Positions 52,022 through 61,069 of a stretch of 64,000 nucleotides of DNA are shown piece after piece. Each line of letters begins with the position of its first letter. Position 1 is the first letter of the stretch. The DNA is taken from assembly GCF_900110275.1 (NCBI RefSeq), contig NZ_FODC01000002.1, forward strand, positions 806,001 through 870,000. The letters are read 5' to 3'. The notes below the pieces were generated by a model. It saw only the letters and a list, made by a program, of their open reading frames with translations. It was not told the DNA's origin and ran no database searches. The position numbers were made by a program, and so were the translations under genes. The DNA is from Duganella sp. CF517 (GTDB lineage: Bacteria > Pseudomonadota > Gammaproteobacteria > Burkholderiales > Burkholderiaceae_D).

Positions 52022-52933
52022 ATGTCACCATCGACCCACTTCCCGGCCATATTTCACATGCTGCGCGCCATGCTGCTCGCCTGCGCGCTGGCCGCCCCGG
52101 CCGCCATGGCCGACAGCAAAACCTACACCGTCACCGCGCCGGACGGCGTCACGCTGGCGGTGCGGGAAGCGGGCGATCCGCACGGCGCCCCGCTCATCTT
52201 CATCCACGGCCTGCTGGGCAGCACCCTCAACTGGGAAGCGCAGGTCGCCGATCCACGGCTGCAGCGCTACCGCCTGATCAGCTACGACATGCGCGGACAC
52301 GGCCTGTCCGGCAAGCCCGCCGGCGCCGAAGCGTACAGCGACGGGCGACGCTGGGCCGCCGATCTGCGCGCCGTCATCACCGCGTCGCGGGCGGCCAGGC
52401 CGGTGCTGGTCGGCTGGTCGCTGGGCGGCGCGGTCATCTCGAACTATCTTTCGGCGTACGGGGACGGCGCGATCGCCGGCGCGGTTTACGTCGACGGCGT
52501 GATCGAACTCAAGCCGGAGCAGATCGTCGCCCATCCCGAGGTTTACCGCGATCTGAACGCCCCGGACCTGAAGACGCACCTGGACGCGGTGCGCGAATTC
52601 CTGCGCCTGTGCTTCCATACGCAGCCCGCCGCGCCCGACTTCGAGCGGCTGCTGGCTAACGCCGCCGTGGCCTCCTGGGACATGCAGCGCGCGGTGCAGT
52701 CGATGCGGGTCGACCTCGCCGGCGGCCTGGGCAAGGCCGAGGTGCCGGTGCTGCTGATCTACGGCGCGCAAGATGCGCTGGTCAAGGCGCGGCCGTCGAT
52801 CGCCAGGGCCGCCGAGGTCAATCCGCGTATCCGCAGCAAGCTGTACGACGCCTCGGGCCACGCGCCGTTCATCGAGGAGGCGGACCGCTTCAACCGCGAT
52901 CTGGCCGGCTTCGTCGACGGTCTGAAACGCTGA
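52022..52933 (+). CDS. Exported alpha/beta-fold hydrolase
   Basis: A 303-aa protein with a signal peptide ending AAPAAMA (about residue 30). The alpha/beta hydrolase fold has an oxyanion region (LIFIHGLLGSTLNWEAQ), nucleophile elbow GWSLGG, acid in LIYGAQDALV and the histidine in DASGHAPF. Substrate unknown. GGAG lies before the ATG. Under probable control of the divergent MerR regulator, so it may answer an exported or oxidative small-molecule signal. Confidence 0.9.
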   Translation: MSPSTHFPAIFHMLRAMLLACALAAPAAMADSKTYTVTAPDGVTLAVREAGDPHGAPLIFIHGLLGSTLNWEAQVADPRLQRYRLISYDMRGHGLSGKPAGAEAYSDGRRWAADLRAVITASRAARPVLVGWSLGGAVISNYLSAYGDGAIAGAVYVDGVIELKPEQIVAHPEVYRDLNAPDLKTHLDAVREFLRLCFHTQPAAPDFERLLANAAVASWDMQRAVQSMRVDLAGGLGKAEVPVLLIYGAQDALVKARPSIARAAEVNPRIRSKLYDASGHAPFIEEADRFNRDLAGFVDGLKR

Positions 52934-53032
52934 GCGGTACGGCGGTTTCGGGTCTGGCAACGTTGAACTTTTAAGCATGCCGACGGACTAACGAAGTACA
53001 CCGTCATTCGACGGGATACCAGGGAGGCAAAT

Positions 53033-53416
53033 ATGGCAACTACAACCAACACGTCCGCCAGCCGCTGGCAGGACCAGCTAATCCTGCTACTGGGCTTGTG
53101 GTTCTTTATCACGCCCTGGGTGTTCGGCTATCCGATACCGTCGCTGCAAGCCTGGACCGCGTTCATCTCGGGCGCGGTGATCGCGCTGCTGGCGGCGTTC
53201 GATCTGTACAAGACCTACTTCTGGGCGGTGACGATCAATCTGCTGGTGGGCATCTGGGTGGCGGTGTCGCCGTGGGTGCTGGGGCTTGCCGGTAACGTAG
53301 CGCTGATGTGGAACTCGCTGATCGTCGGCGTCGCGGTGGCGGTGCTGGCGCTGTGGGAGATGCGCACCGATCCGGAGCTGGTCAAGCATTGGCCGGGAGC
53401 CGGGCACGCGACGTAG
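53033..53416 (+). CDS. SPW-repeat membrane protein
   Basis: A 127-aa membrane protein with two SPW-type repeats: LLLGLWFFITPWVFGYP and NLLVGIWVAVSPWVLGLAG, each within a pair of membrane segments (four in all). GGGAGGC lies before the ATG. Function of the SPW family is unknown. Confidence 0.9.
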   Translation: MATTTNTSASRWQDQLILLLGLWFFITPWVFGYPIPSLQAWTAFISGAVIALLAAFDLYKTYFWAVTINLLVGIWVAVSPWVLGLAGNVALMWNSLIVGVAVAVLALWEMRTDPELVKHWPGAGHAT

Positions 53417-53504
53417 GGTGGATTACGCGGAACGCCTTAATCGGCCCATGCATGCGTTATCGACGGCGCATGCATGGCCGACTACGCCGCGCTCATCCGC
53501 CCTG
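53414..53504. repeat. Composite inverted repeat of the GGYGGATYA family (copy 2) with nested palindrome
   Basis: The outer arms AGGGTGGAT and ATCCGCCCT pair (one G.T). The core GGTGGATTACGCGGAACGCC matches the repeat at 45405. Inside lies GGCCCATGCATGCG ... CGCATGCATGGCC (53443-53479), a near-perfect 13-bp palindrome. It fills the spacer between the SPW gene and the convergent EAL-HDOD gene. Confidence 0.7.
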
Positions 53505-53549
53505 CGTGATTCCCGCAGTCCCCGCGGTTGCGCGCCGCTGCCATCGTCA

Positions 53550-54839
53550 TCACAGCGCGTAGCGCACCACGTTGTCGCTCCACTCGAACGCGGCCAGCTC
53601 CAGCTCCACCAGCTCGTCGGCGGACATGGCCAGATTGCGCAGCGCCGGCACGATGTGATCGTCCATCTCTTCGATGCGTTCGATGCATTCCGCCAGCTTG
53701 AGCAGGTCGCCGTGGAAACCGTCGCGTGCCAGCAGCGCTTGCGAGACGTCGTCGTTGACCGGTATCTGCGCCAGGATCTCGGCCATCGGCATGCCGAACA
53801 AGGTATCCATCAACGACATGATGCCGACCGTGAAGGCGACGTCGGCGACATGCCGCTGGCTCGGCCGCAACTTGCCGGCCAACAGTTCCAGCAGGCGCCC
53901 GCGCGTGGTCGCCAGCATCAGCAACGGCGTCATGCTGTGGCCGCGCTTGCTCGGTTCGGCATACAGCATGATCTGCAGCCAGCGTTGCAACTGGCGCCGG
54001 CCCAGCAGGGTCACCGCCTGGCTCAGCGACTCGATGCGTTGGCGCGCGCCCACCGCCGGCGTGTTCACCAGCCGCAGCAGATTGAGCGCCAACGACACGT
54101 CGCGCTTGATCGCGCGCTCGATGTCGATATTGTCGGCGTCCGATGTCACCAGGGTCATCAACTCCATCACCGCCAGCTGCGACGGCGACAACTTCTTGCC
54201 GCTCATGATGACGGGCCGCGAGAAATAATAGCCCTGGAAATAATCGAACTCCAGGTCCAACGCGTTTTTGAAGTCCTCGCGGGTTTCGACCTTCTCCGCC
54301 ACCAACTTCTTTTTCTGCTGGCGGAAGCGCGGCGCCAGCTTCATCAAGGTCGACAGCGGCGTGCGCATGTCCATTTTGATGTACTCGATCCACGGCAGCA
54401 GCGCCACGATGGTCTCGTTCTCGCCGCTGACATCGGCAAGCGCGAAGCGCAAACCCTGGCCGGCCAGTTCCTCCACGCGCGCCAGCAATAGCGGCGTGAC
54501 CGGCTCGGTGGCGCAAATCTCCAGCACCATTTTTTCGCGCGGCAGGAAGGCAAAAATGTCGGTCATGATCACATCGGCGTCGACATTGACGAAACCGAGC
54601 GCGTCGCCGACGGTCCGCTCCATGCCCAGCTGCGACGCGTGGGCGATCACCGCCGCCGTCGCCGACAGCTCGGTGGTGATATGGGCCGGACCGACCGGCG
54701 CATTTCGGAAAAGCAATTCGTAACCGAACAGGTTCTGGTTGCGGTCGAGGATGGGCTGGCGTCCCAGATAGAATTCGCGCACACGCAAATTGCGCGGGCC
54801 GGCGTCATGTTGGGAGAGATCGATCATTGCTTCTGCCAT
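53550..54839 (-). CDS. EAL-HDOD signalling protein with degenerate EAL domain
   Basis: A 429-aa cytoplasmic protein. The N-terminal part (about 20-210) is EAL-like (FYLGRQPILDRNQNLFGYELLFRN, KKLVAEKVETREDF, YFQGYYFSRP). It lacks the acidic catalytic set of active c-di-GMP phosphodiesterases, reading YELLFR where ExLxR is expected and no intact second and third Asp/Glu motifs. The C-terminal HDOD domain (about 215-420) has LLRLVNTPAVGARQRIESLSQAVTLLGRRQLQRWL. Family members (YuxH/CdgJ type) act as adaptors in motility or c-di-GMP signalling. Start 54839 or 54827. Confidence 0.88.
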   Translation of the reverse strand: MAEAMIDLSQHDAGPRNLRVREFYLGRQPILDRNQNLFGYELLFRNAPVGPAHITTELSATAAVIAHASQLGMERTVGDALGFVNVDADVIMTDIFAFLPREKMVLEICATEPVTPLLLARVEELAGQGLRFALADVSGENETIVALLPWIEYIKMDMRTPLSTLMKLAPRFRQQKKKLVAEKVETREDFKNALDLEFDYFQGYYFSRPVIMSGKKLSPSQLAVMELMTLVTSDADNIDIERAIKRDVSLALNLLRLVNTPAVGARQRIESLSQAVTLLGRRQLQRWLQIMLYAEPSKRGHSMTPLLMLATTRGRLLELLAGKLRPSQRHVADVAFTVGIMSLMDTLFGMPMAEILAQIPVNDDVSQALLARDGFHGDLLKLAECIERIEEMDDHIVPALRNLAMSADELVELELAAFEWSDNVVRYAL

Positions 54840-54915
54840 TCTTGTCAGGGAGCGAATATTTCGCTGTACTAAGATTTTGACAGCAATAATCGCCACTGTG
54901 TTGACATTTCAATGT

Positions 54916-55689
54916 TCAATCAAGCGCTTGTGGTACGCCGTCGATAAAGAGCTTCAGTTCGCCGCTGGCGAATGCTGTCCATTGTTCATTGGTCGTTAGC
55001 GGTTGGGTAACGATGATTGCCACCCGGTCGTTGGGCGTGGTCACCTGGGAGAAATCGACGCTGACATCCTCGTCGGACAGCTTGGCGGTGTCGAACGGAT
55101 GTTTGCGCACCAAATAGAACAAGTTGGTCGAGCAATGGGCGAACAGTTCGGCGCCGGACGACAGCAGCATATTGAAGGTGCCATGGGCGGCGATTTCGTC
55201 GACCAGCGCGCCCAGCGCCGCCCGCAGCGCCGCCAGCGCCGGCCGCTGCTCGCCGAAACGGGCGCGCAACTGCTGCAAAATATAGCAAAACGCGCGCTCG
55301 CTGTCGGTGGTGCCGACCGGGCGGAAGGCGCGGTTCAGCAGCGGATTGAACTCCTTGAGGTCGCCGTTATGGGCGAAGACCCAATACTGCCCCCACAGCT
55401 CGCGCACGAACGGGTGGCAGTTTTCCAGCGCGACCTGGCCCTGCGTGGCCTTGCGGATATGCGCGATGACGTTGGTGGATTTGATCGGATATCGCTTGAT
55501 CAGCTCGGCGATCGGCGAGGCGATGGCCGCCTGGTGGTCGACGAAGTGGCGCACGCCGGCGCCCTCGAAGAAGGCGATGCCCCAGCCGTCATGGTGGGTG
55601 TCGGTATGGCCGCCGCGCATGGCGAAGCCGGTAAAACTGAACACGATGTCGGTCGGGACATTGCAGTTCATGCCGAGTAGCTGACACAT
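54916..55689 (-). CDS. Class II glutamine amidotransferase (YafJ-like)
   Basis: A 257-aa Ntn-type amidotransferase. After Met removal Cys2 (MCQLLGMN) is the nucleophile. Glutamine-binding blocks are HHDGWGIAFFEG, NVIAHIRKATQG, VFAHNGDLKEF and TTDSERAFCYIL. It lacks a synthetase domain, like YafJ and EgtC; the acceptor is unknown, and there are no ergothioneine genes nearby. Confidence 0.93.
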   Translation of the reverse strand: MCQLLGMNCNVPTDIVFSFTGFAMRGGHTDTHHDGWGIAFFEGAGVRHFVDHQAAIASPIAELIKRYPIKSTNVIAHIRKATQGQVALENCHPFVRELWGQYWVFAHNGDLKEFNPLLNRAFRPVGTTDSERAFCYILQQLRARFGEQRPALAALRAALGALVDEIAAHGTFNMLLSSGAELFAHCSTNLFYLVRKHPFDTAKLSDEDVSVDFSQVTTPNDRVAIIVTQPLTTNEQWTAFASGELKLFIDGVPQALD

Positions 55690-55815
55690 TATTTCTTTTC
55701 TCTTCTAGCGATTGACTTGCGACAGACAATATAACAGGTGGGGTCGAAAAACCAATGACACCGGCTCGTGACTCCATTAACCTATTAATAAGATTCGCCG
55801 CACACCCCATCCGAT

Positions 55816-56457
55816 ATGTTCAAAATACTGTCCGCCCTGCTATTTTCACTGCTCTGCACCGCGGTCGACGCCGCGCCGAAGACCCCACGGACGGCGGCAG
55901 CGCCGCTCGATCTGGTCGAGGCCGCCCGCCGCCAGATCGGCGTCACCTTGAGCTACGATCCTGCCTACCAGCGGCTCGCCTACCCCAACGGCGACGTTCC
56001 CCTCGAGCGCGGCGTGTGCACCGACGTCGTGGTGCGGGCCTATCGCCAGCTGGGCGCCGACCTCCAGGTGCTGGTGCACCAGGATTTGAAAAAGGCATGG
56101 GGCGCCTATCCGCACCAGTCGCGCTGGCAATTGAAGGCGCCGGACCGGAATATCGACCACCGGCGCGTGCCCAATCTGGCCACGTTTTTCGCCCGCCAGG
56201 GCGCGACGGTGGCAAACGGCACAGACGTCAAAACCTACCTCCCGGGCGACATCGTCACCTGGAACCTGCCGCAAGGCATGACCCACATCGGCATCGTGTC
56301 CGACCAGGTGTCCAAGCGGGGAATACCGCTCATCATCCACAACATCGGGGCCGGCACGCAGGAGGACGACATCCTCTTCGCCTATTCGATCACCGGACAC
56401 TACCGCTGGCACCCCGGCAACAGCGGCCACACAAACGAACAGGGCGGATCACCGTGA
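55816..56457 (+). CDS. DUF1287 exported protein (NlpC-like fold)
   Basis: A 213-aa protein with a signal peptide (MFKILSALLFSLLCTAVDAA). The DUF1287 body has a Cys (LERGVCTDVVVRAYRQLG) and His (MTHIGIVSD, LIIHNIGAGTQEDD) set that resembles NlpC/P60 amidases. Possible periplasmic peptidase or amidase; not proven. The stop lies inside a strong hairpin that starts at 56441. Confidence 0.88.
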   Translation: MFKILSALLFSLLCTAVDAAPKTPRTAAAPLDLVEAARRQIGVTLSYDPAYQRLAYPNGDVPLERGVCTDVVVRAYRQLGADLQVLVHQDLKKAWGAYPHQSRWQLKAPDRNIDHRRVPNLATFFARQGATVANGTDVKTYLPGDIVTWNLPQGMTHIGIVSDQVSKRGIPLIIHNIGAGTQEDDILFAYSITGHYRWHPGNSGHTNEQGGSP

Positions 56458-56471
56458 GGTGACCCGCCCTG
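56441..56471 (+). terminator. Strong hairpin over the DUF1287 stop codon
   Basis: AGGGCGG, A, TCACC, GTGA, GGTGA, C, CCGCCCT: 12 pairs with one A/C mismatch, containing the TGA stop in its loop side. No T run follows, so it may stabilise the mRNA end rather than terminate on its own. Confidence 0.45.
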
Positions 56472-56505
56472 TCGGACGATCGCTGCAACACGCCAGATTT
56501 GGTCG

Positions 56506-56763
56506 TCAGTGCAACAGCACCGGATGACTCATCAGTTCATCATAACTGCCCAAAAATTCATCAATCTCGGCCATGGTCGGCTCGCCGGCGATCAGTTCGT
56601 TGACGTCGCGGCGGAAATTCTGTGCCAGGATGCCGTTGATAAAAATCTCCCGCTTGCCGCCTTTGTCGACGATTTCATAGCCGCCAAAGCGCAATGCATC
56701 CAGACTACGATCGGCGCCGAATTCGACAACGCTGTATTGCTCGCTGTTATAGATGAGGTTCAT
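56506..56763 (-). CDS. DUF3567 family protein
   Basis: An 85-aa acidic protein: MNLIYNSEQYSVVEFG, KGGKREIFINGILAQNFRRDVNELI. DUF3567 is a small family of Burkholderiales. GGAGAAAGGAAG lies before the ATG at 56763; the longer frame is discarded on that basis. Function unknown. Confidence 0.9.
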   Translation of the reverse strand: MNLIYNSEQYSVVEFGADRSLDALRFGGYEIVDKGGKREIFINGILAQNFRRDVNELIAGEPTMAEIDEFLGSYDELMSHPVLLH

Positions 56764-56876
56764 TTTGCTTCCTTTCTCCAGGGGCGAAACACTGCTCGGT
56801 TTCACTTCACTACCCACATGGGGTTCAAAGTGGTCGATTCAAGTCTAAAGAACAGGACCCGATCTGCAGGCAGGGC

Positions 56877-57323
56877 TTAGGCCGCGATGTCGGATTGCAA
56901 GTCTAGCAAGTCGCCGTACGGGGGCTCGGACAGCCATGCACGCAGCAGTTCGAGGTGTTCAGCAGTGGCCAGACTGATGTAGAGCCGCGCCGGTGGATGA
57001 CGCAGCACACGATTCAATGTTACCCGCAAAACGAGATTCCCGCTGCAATGGAGACAGCCCGGGGCAATTCGCAACACTTTTGGAACAGGAGCAACACCGA
57101 CGGAACCGTCGGCGGGGTCGAAGGCGAGTGCCGAACCGCCGTCCGACAAGCCTTCCAGAATAATAACCGTGGGCAATTCCAGGCCGCCCGCACCGTCATC
57201 GTGGGCCAGGCGCGCGGCGATGGCCGCCTCGCGCCGGCCGGCGCGCTCGCCGGTCACCAGCCAGGTCGGCACCGGCGCCCGCACGGCCACCGCTGCGCCG
57301 CCGGCCGGATCCACGCCGCTCAC
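56877..57323 (-). CDS. Degenerate CobW-like protein coupled to ntrX
   Basis: A 148-aa protein. VPTWLVTGERAGRREAAIAARL sits where a P-loop (GxxGxGKT) would be in CobW/YjiA GTPases but lacks the Lys-Thr. APGCLHCSGNLVLRVTLNRVLRHPPARL corresponds to the CxCC metal region of CobW, reduced here to CxxC. It starts 5 bases after the ntrX stop, so it is in the rsmB-DUF4390-ntrY-ntrX run. Nucleotide binding is unlikely as written. The CobW link is pattern-based. Confidence 0.65.
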   Translation of the reverse strand: MSGVDPAGGAAVAVRAPVPTWLVTGERAGRREAAIAARLAHDDGAGGLELPTVIILEGLSDGGSALAFDPADGSVGVAPVPKVLRIAPGCLHCSGNLVLRVTLNRVLRHPPARLYISLATAEHLELLRAWLSEPPYGDLLDLQSDIAA

Positions 57324-57327
57324 GGCG

Positions 57328-58038
57328 TCAGAGGTTTTTTTTTGCCAGCTTGCCCGGCTCCACGCCCAGCTGCTTGAGCTTGCGGTACAGGTGGGTGCGC
57401 TCGAGGCCGGTCTTCTCGGCCACGCGGGTCATGCTGCCGCCTTCGCGGCCCAGATGGTGCTCGAAGTACATGCGCTCGAAGGCGTCGCGCGCCTCGCGCA
57501 GCGGCAGGTCGAACGACAGGTTGAACATGTGGTTGTCGGCGCCGGCGATGGTGGCGCCGCCGCGCACCGCGATCGCGGCGGCCGGATTGGGCGGGTTGAA
57601 GCCGGCGCTGGGCGCCTCCTCCTGCTGCACCGCCGCCGGACGCGGCGCCAGCACCGGCGCGCGCACCGTTTCCTGCGCGCGCGTCAAGCCCTGCTGGACC
57701 GCCTTGAGCAGCTTTTGCAGCGCGATCGGTTTCTCGAGGAAATTGAGCGCGCCGATGCGCGTGGCCTCGACTGCCGTATCGATAGTCGCATGGCCGGACA
57801 TCATGATCACGGGCATGGTCAGCAAGCCGTCGCGCTGCCATTCCTTGAGCAAGGTGACGCCGTCGGTATCCGGCATCCAGATATCGAGCAGCACCAGATC
57901 CGGCGCGCCGCCGGCGCGCGCTTCGCGTGCCTGCTGGGCGTTCTCGGCCAGCTGTATCGCATGTCCCTCGTCGCTCAAAATTTCCGAGAGCAACTCGCGG
58001 ATACCCATCTCATCGTCCACTACCAGAATGTTTGCCAT
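57328..58038 (-). CDS. ntrX: NtrX-like response regulator lacking the AAA+ domain
   Basis: A 236-aa regulator. The receiver domain (1-120) has the acidic pocket in ILVVDDEMG, phospho-Asp in LVLLDIWMPDTDG, and MMSGHATIDTAVEATRIGALNFLEKP. About 70 residues of linker follow, then a Fis-type HTH (MTRVAEKTGLERTHLYRKLKQLG). The sigma-54-interacting AAA+ module of classical NtrX (about 240 aa) is absent, so it cannot activate sigma-54 promoters in the usual way. Encoded 61 bases after its partner kinase gene. Confidence 0.9.
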   Translation of the reverse strand: MANILVVDDEMGIRELLSEILSDEGHAIQLAENAQQAREARAGGAPDLVLLDIWMPDTDGVTLLKEWQRDGLLTMPVIMMSGHATIDTAVEATRIGALNFLEKPIALQKLLKAVQQGLTRAQETVRAPVLAPRPAAVQQEEAPSAGFNPPNPAAAIAVRGGATIAGADNHMFNLSFDLPLREARDAFERMYFEHHLGREGGSMTRVAEKTGLERTHLYRKLKQLGVEPGKLAKKNL

Positions 58039-58099
58039 CTTCCCTTGCCTTCCTCATTTTCGCCAGCGTGCGGCAAATGATTTTGTATTGAACTTAACT

Positions 58100-60400
58100 T
58101 TAAGTATTGTGCGTCGTCGGCGCCAACTTTAACAGCAAAATCAATACTGACGCGCCACTTCCATCGACATGATTCTGGATATCAATCCTACCCCCATGCT
58201 CATCGATAATTTTCTTTACCATCGCCAACCCCAAGCCGGTGCCGCGCGCCTTCGACGTCACGTACGGCTCGAACGCGCGCGCCAGGATCTTGGGCGCGAA
58301 TCCGGGACCGTTGTCGACGATCGCCAACCGCACCGCCACGCGCGTGCTGCCGTCCGCACCCTGATAATGGATGGCTTCGCTGACGACGTCAATGCGCGGC
58401 TGCATGTCCGGCCGCCCGGCCGCCTGCTCGGCCATCGCGTCCTGCGCGTTTTGCAGCAGGTTGTGGATCACCTGGCGCAGCTGCGTGGCGTCGCCCATCA
58501 CCAGCGGCAGGCCGGCGGCCAGCTGCGGATGGATGATGTCGTCGCCCTCGCCGCTCACGTACAGGTGCAGGATCTCCTCGACCAGCGCGTTCAGGTCGAG
58601 CGGCTCGAGCACCGCCGGCGGCGTGCGCGCGTAGTCGCGGAAGTCGTCGACCATGCGCTTCATCGCCGCCACCTGGTTGACGATGGTCGCGGTTCCCTTG
58701 TTGAGCAGCAGCACGTCGTCCGGCGCCAGCTTACCCTCAAGTTTCATTTGCAGGCGTTCGGCTGACAACTGGATCGGCGTCAGCGGATTCTTGATCTCGT
58801 GCGCCAGGCGGCGCGCCACCTCGCCCCAGGCGATCGAGCGCTGCGCCGAGATGACGTCGGAGATGTCGTCGAACACCACCAGGTAGCCGCTGCCGCCCTC
58901 GATCGGCAGGCGCGAGCCGCGCGTGAGCAGGGTCAAATCGTTGTCGTCCAGGCTGGTGGAGCGGCGCGGCACCTCGATCTGGCGCTGCCAGTGCATGCGT
59001 TGCAGGTTGCGCCCGGCGGCCGACTGCGCGCTTTGCGCGGCGAACGCGGCGACGATGGCGGCGCCGAATTCCTGCATGCCCTCGACCTCGTCGAGCTTGC
59101 GGCCGATCATCGTCACGCCGGCCTGCTGCAGGATGCGCTCGACCGAGTCGTTGAAGCTGATTAAATGGAACTCGTGGTCGAGCACCATCACGCCGGCCGA
59201 CATATTGGCCAGCACCGATTCCAGGTGGGCCTTGGCGTTTTGCAGCGCCGCGCGGTTGCGCTCGACGGCGCTGCGCGCGTCCGACAGCTGGCGCGTCATC
59301 GTATTGAACGACTGCGTCAACGTGCCCAGCTCGTCGGAGGTGGCCACGATCGGCCGCGGCGACAGGTCGCCCTCGGCCACCGCGCGCGTGCCCTCGGCCA
59401 GCAGCAGCAGCGGCTGCGCCAGGTCGCTGGCGATCAGGAAGGCGCTGGCGATGGCGCCGAACACGGCCAGCAGCAAGGTCAAGGTCAAGGTGACGATGTA
59501 CATCTTGCGCAGGCCGACGCGGGCGACGAAACGCTCCTTGTAGTTGGAATAGGCGCTGCGGATGGTCTCGCCGTCGGCGGCCAGTTGCGCCGGCGCCAGC
59601 TGGATCAGTTGCAGGTAGCGCGGCGCCAGCTGCGTGCCGTTGGGCCGCACGCGGTCGGGAATGGCCATCACCACCCGCAATCGCAGCTGGCTGACGCTGT
59701 CCTGGGCGTTGACGGGGGCGTCGACCAGGTCGCTGCGCAGTTCGTTGCCGCCCTCGGGCGCGCCGTACGATTCGTCGCTCTTGGCCTTGGCCATCATTTC
59801 GCGGGTCGGCAGGTCGGCGCTGAGGTTGCCGCTGCGGCTGGCGCGGGCGCTGACCACCAGCCCGCCCTCGGCGTCGACGATGATGGCGTTCTGCATGCCG
59901 GGCTGCTCCTTGACCAATTGGGCCAGGATCAGGCGCTCGGTGCCGTCGCCCTCGCCGGCCAGCCGCTGCGTGGTGCGGGCGGCGGTGGCGGTCAGCTCGT
60001 TCAGGGAACGGTCCAGGCCCTCGCGGCTCAGGTTGATGCCCGATTCGAGCGCCTCCTCGACCGGCACGTTGAACCACGATTCGATCGAATGGGAGACGAA
60101 CTGCACCGACACCAGGAAGATCACCAGCCCCGGCAGCACGCCGACGGCGGCGAACAGCAAGACCAGCCGCGTCATCAGCTTCGAGCCGAACTTGCCGCTC
60201 TTGTAGCGCGCGTACAGCCGGAACAGCGACACCGCCACCAGCAGCAGCAGCGCGCCGGCCACCGCCGCGTTCAGGCCCAGCAGCCAGGCGTAGTAGCGGT
60301 CGAAAAATCCGGAATTATCGGAGGCCGAGGCCAGCAGGAACAGCAGGATGCTGACGACGGCGCCGCCGATGACGGCAAAATACCGGAGCGCTGTGCTCAC
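58100..60400 (-). CDS. ntrY: NtrY-like sensor histidine kinase
   Basis: A 766-aa membrane kinase. Three N-terminal membrane segments (about 7-27, 38-60, 83-106), an extracytoplasmic region to about 295, a fourth membrane segment, HAMP, PAS (LESVLANMSAGVMVLDHEFHLISFND), HisKA with the phospho-His in RRLAHEIKNPLTPIQLSAERL, and HATPase (VDNGPGFAPKILARAFEP, GTGLGLAMVKKIIDEHGG). Pairs with the downstream regulator. It starts immediately after the DUF4390 stop (no gap). Confidence 0.95.
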   Translation of the reverse strand: MSTALRYFAVIGGAVVSILLFLLASASDNSGFFDRYYAWLLGLNAAVAGALLLLVAVSLFRLYARYKSGKFGSKLMTRLVLLFAAVGVLPGLVIFLVSVQFVSHSIESWFNVPVEEALESGINLSREGLDRSLNELTATAARTTQRLAGEGDGTERLILAQLVKEQPGMQNAIIVDAEGGLVVSARASRSGNLSADLPTREMMAKAKSDESYGAPEGGNELRSDLVDAPVNAQDSVSQLRLRVVMAIPDRVRPNGTQLAPRYLQLIQLAPAQLAADGETIRSAYSNYKERFVARVGLRKMYIVTLTLTLLLAVFGAIASAFLIASDLAQPLLLLAEGTRAVAEGDLSPRPIVATSDELGTLTQSFNTMTRQLSDARSAVERNRAALQNAKAHLESVLANMSAGVMVLDHEFHLISFNDSVERILQQAGVTMIGRKLDEVEGMQEFGAAIVAAFAAQSAQSAAGRNLQRMHWQRQIEVPRRSTSLDDNDLTLLTRGSRLPIEGGSGYLVVFDDISDVISAQRSIAWGEVARRLAHEIKNPLTPIQLSAERLQMKLEGKLAPDDVLLLNKGTATIVNQVAAMKRMVDDFRDYARTPPAVLEPLDLNALVEEILHLYVSGEGDDIIHPQLAAGLPLVMGDATQLRQVIHNLLQNAQDAMAEQAAGRPDMQPRIDVVSEAIHYQGADGSTRVAVRLAIVDNGPGFAPKILARAFEPYVTSKARGTGLGLAMVKKIIDEHGGRIDIQNHVDGSGASVLILLLKLAPTTHNT

Positions 60401-61069
60401 CTACTCGGCCCTGTAGAGGAAGGTTTTCTTGTCGGACGCCAGGCGCCATTCATTATTGTTGAGGGCGTTGATCTGGATCGGCTTGGGCAGGTAGTTCGGG
60501 TCCAGCCCCATGCTCAGCTTGACGCTGTAGGTCTCGCCGACCTTGAGCGCGCCGCGCGGCGCGACAATCCAGCGGTTGGGGCGGCGGATCAGGAACAGCG
60601 CGTCGTCGAGCGACGAGAAACTTTGCCGCACGCTGCCGATGACGGCCACGTGGTACTGGCGGGTGAGCACGTTGTACGACAGGCTGATGGTCTGGCGCGC
60701 GACGATGGCCTTCTCGTCGAACCAGTACCAGCGCGGACGGGTGAATTCGATGCTGGTGGTGAAATACAGCACCACGCCGTATTGCAGGGTGTCTTCGAGC
60801 CCATGGCTGAGGTCGAAGCCGTAATTGGCCGACAGGCGGTAGCCTTCGTCGGTGGCCTCCACATAGGCCCGCTTGATCTCGACGCCGTCGGCAGCGCTGG
60901 CCGCCTGCGGCAGCGCGCAGGCCAGTATCAGCAGCAAGGGCCCGATCAGCAGGCGAAAAAATCGTTGTATCACGTGTGGGCCGGTGCTCAATAGGTGCGT
61001 AATACGCGGGGGTGCGACAGGAAATGCAGCAAAAAAACAGGCAAAAAAACGGGCAAAACGCTTACGCAT
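60401..61069 (-). CDS. DUF4390 protein
   Basis: The conserved part (DGVEIKRAYVEATDEGYRLSANYGFDLSHGLEDTL, RYYW-like PRWYWFDEKAIVARQTISLSYNVLTRQYHV) is DUF4390, always next to ntrY in Burkholderiales. The start is uncertain. The ATG at 61069 overlaps the rsmB stop by 8 bases and gives a 222-aa form with a long Phe-rich N-terminus. A GTG at 60973 or TTG at 60991 would place the signal peptide (RFFRLLIGPLLLILACALPQAASA) at the very start. Exported or membrane-anchored; function unknown. Confidence 0.8.
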   Translation of the reverse strand: MRKRFARFFACFFAAFPVAPPRITHLLSTGPHVIQRFFRLLIGPLLLILACALPQAASAADGVEIKRAYVEATDEGYRLSANYGFDLSHGLEDTLQYGVVLYFTTSIEFTRPRWYWFDEKAIVARQTISLSYNVLTRQYHVAVIGSVRQSFSSLDDALFLIRRPNRWIVAPRGALKVGETYSVKLSMGLDPNYLPKPIQINALNNNEWRLASDKKTFLYRAE

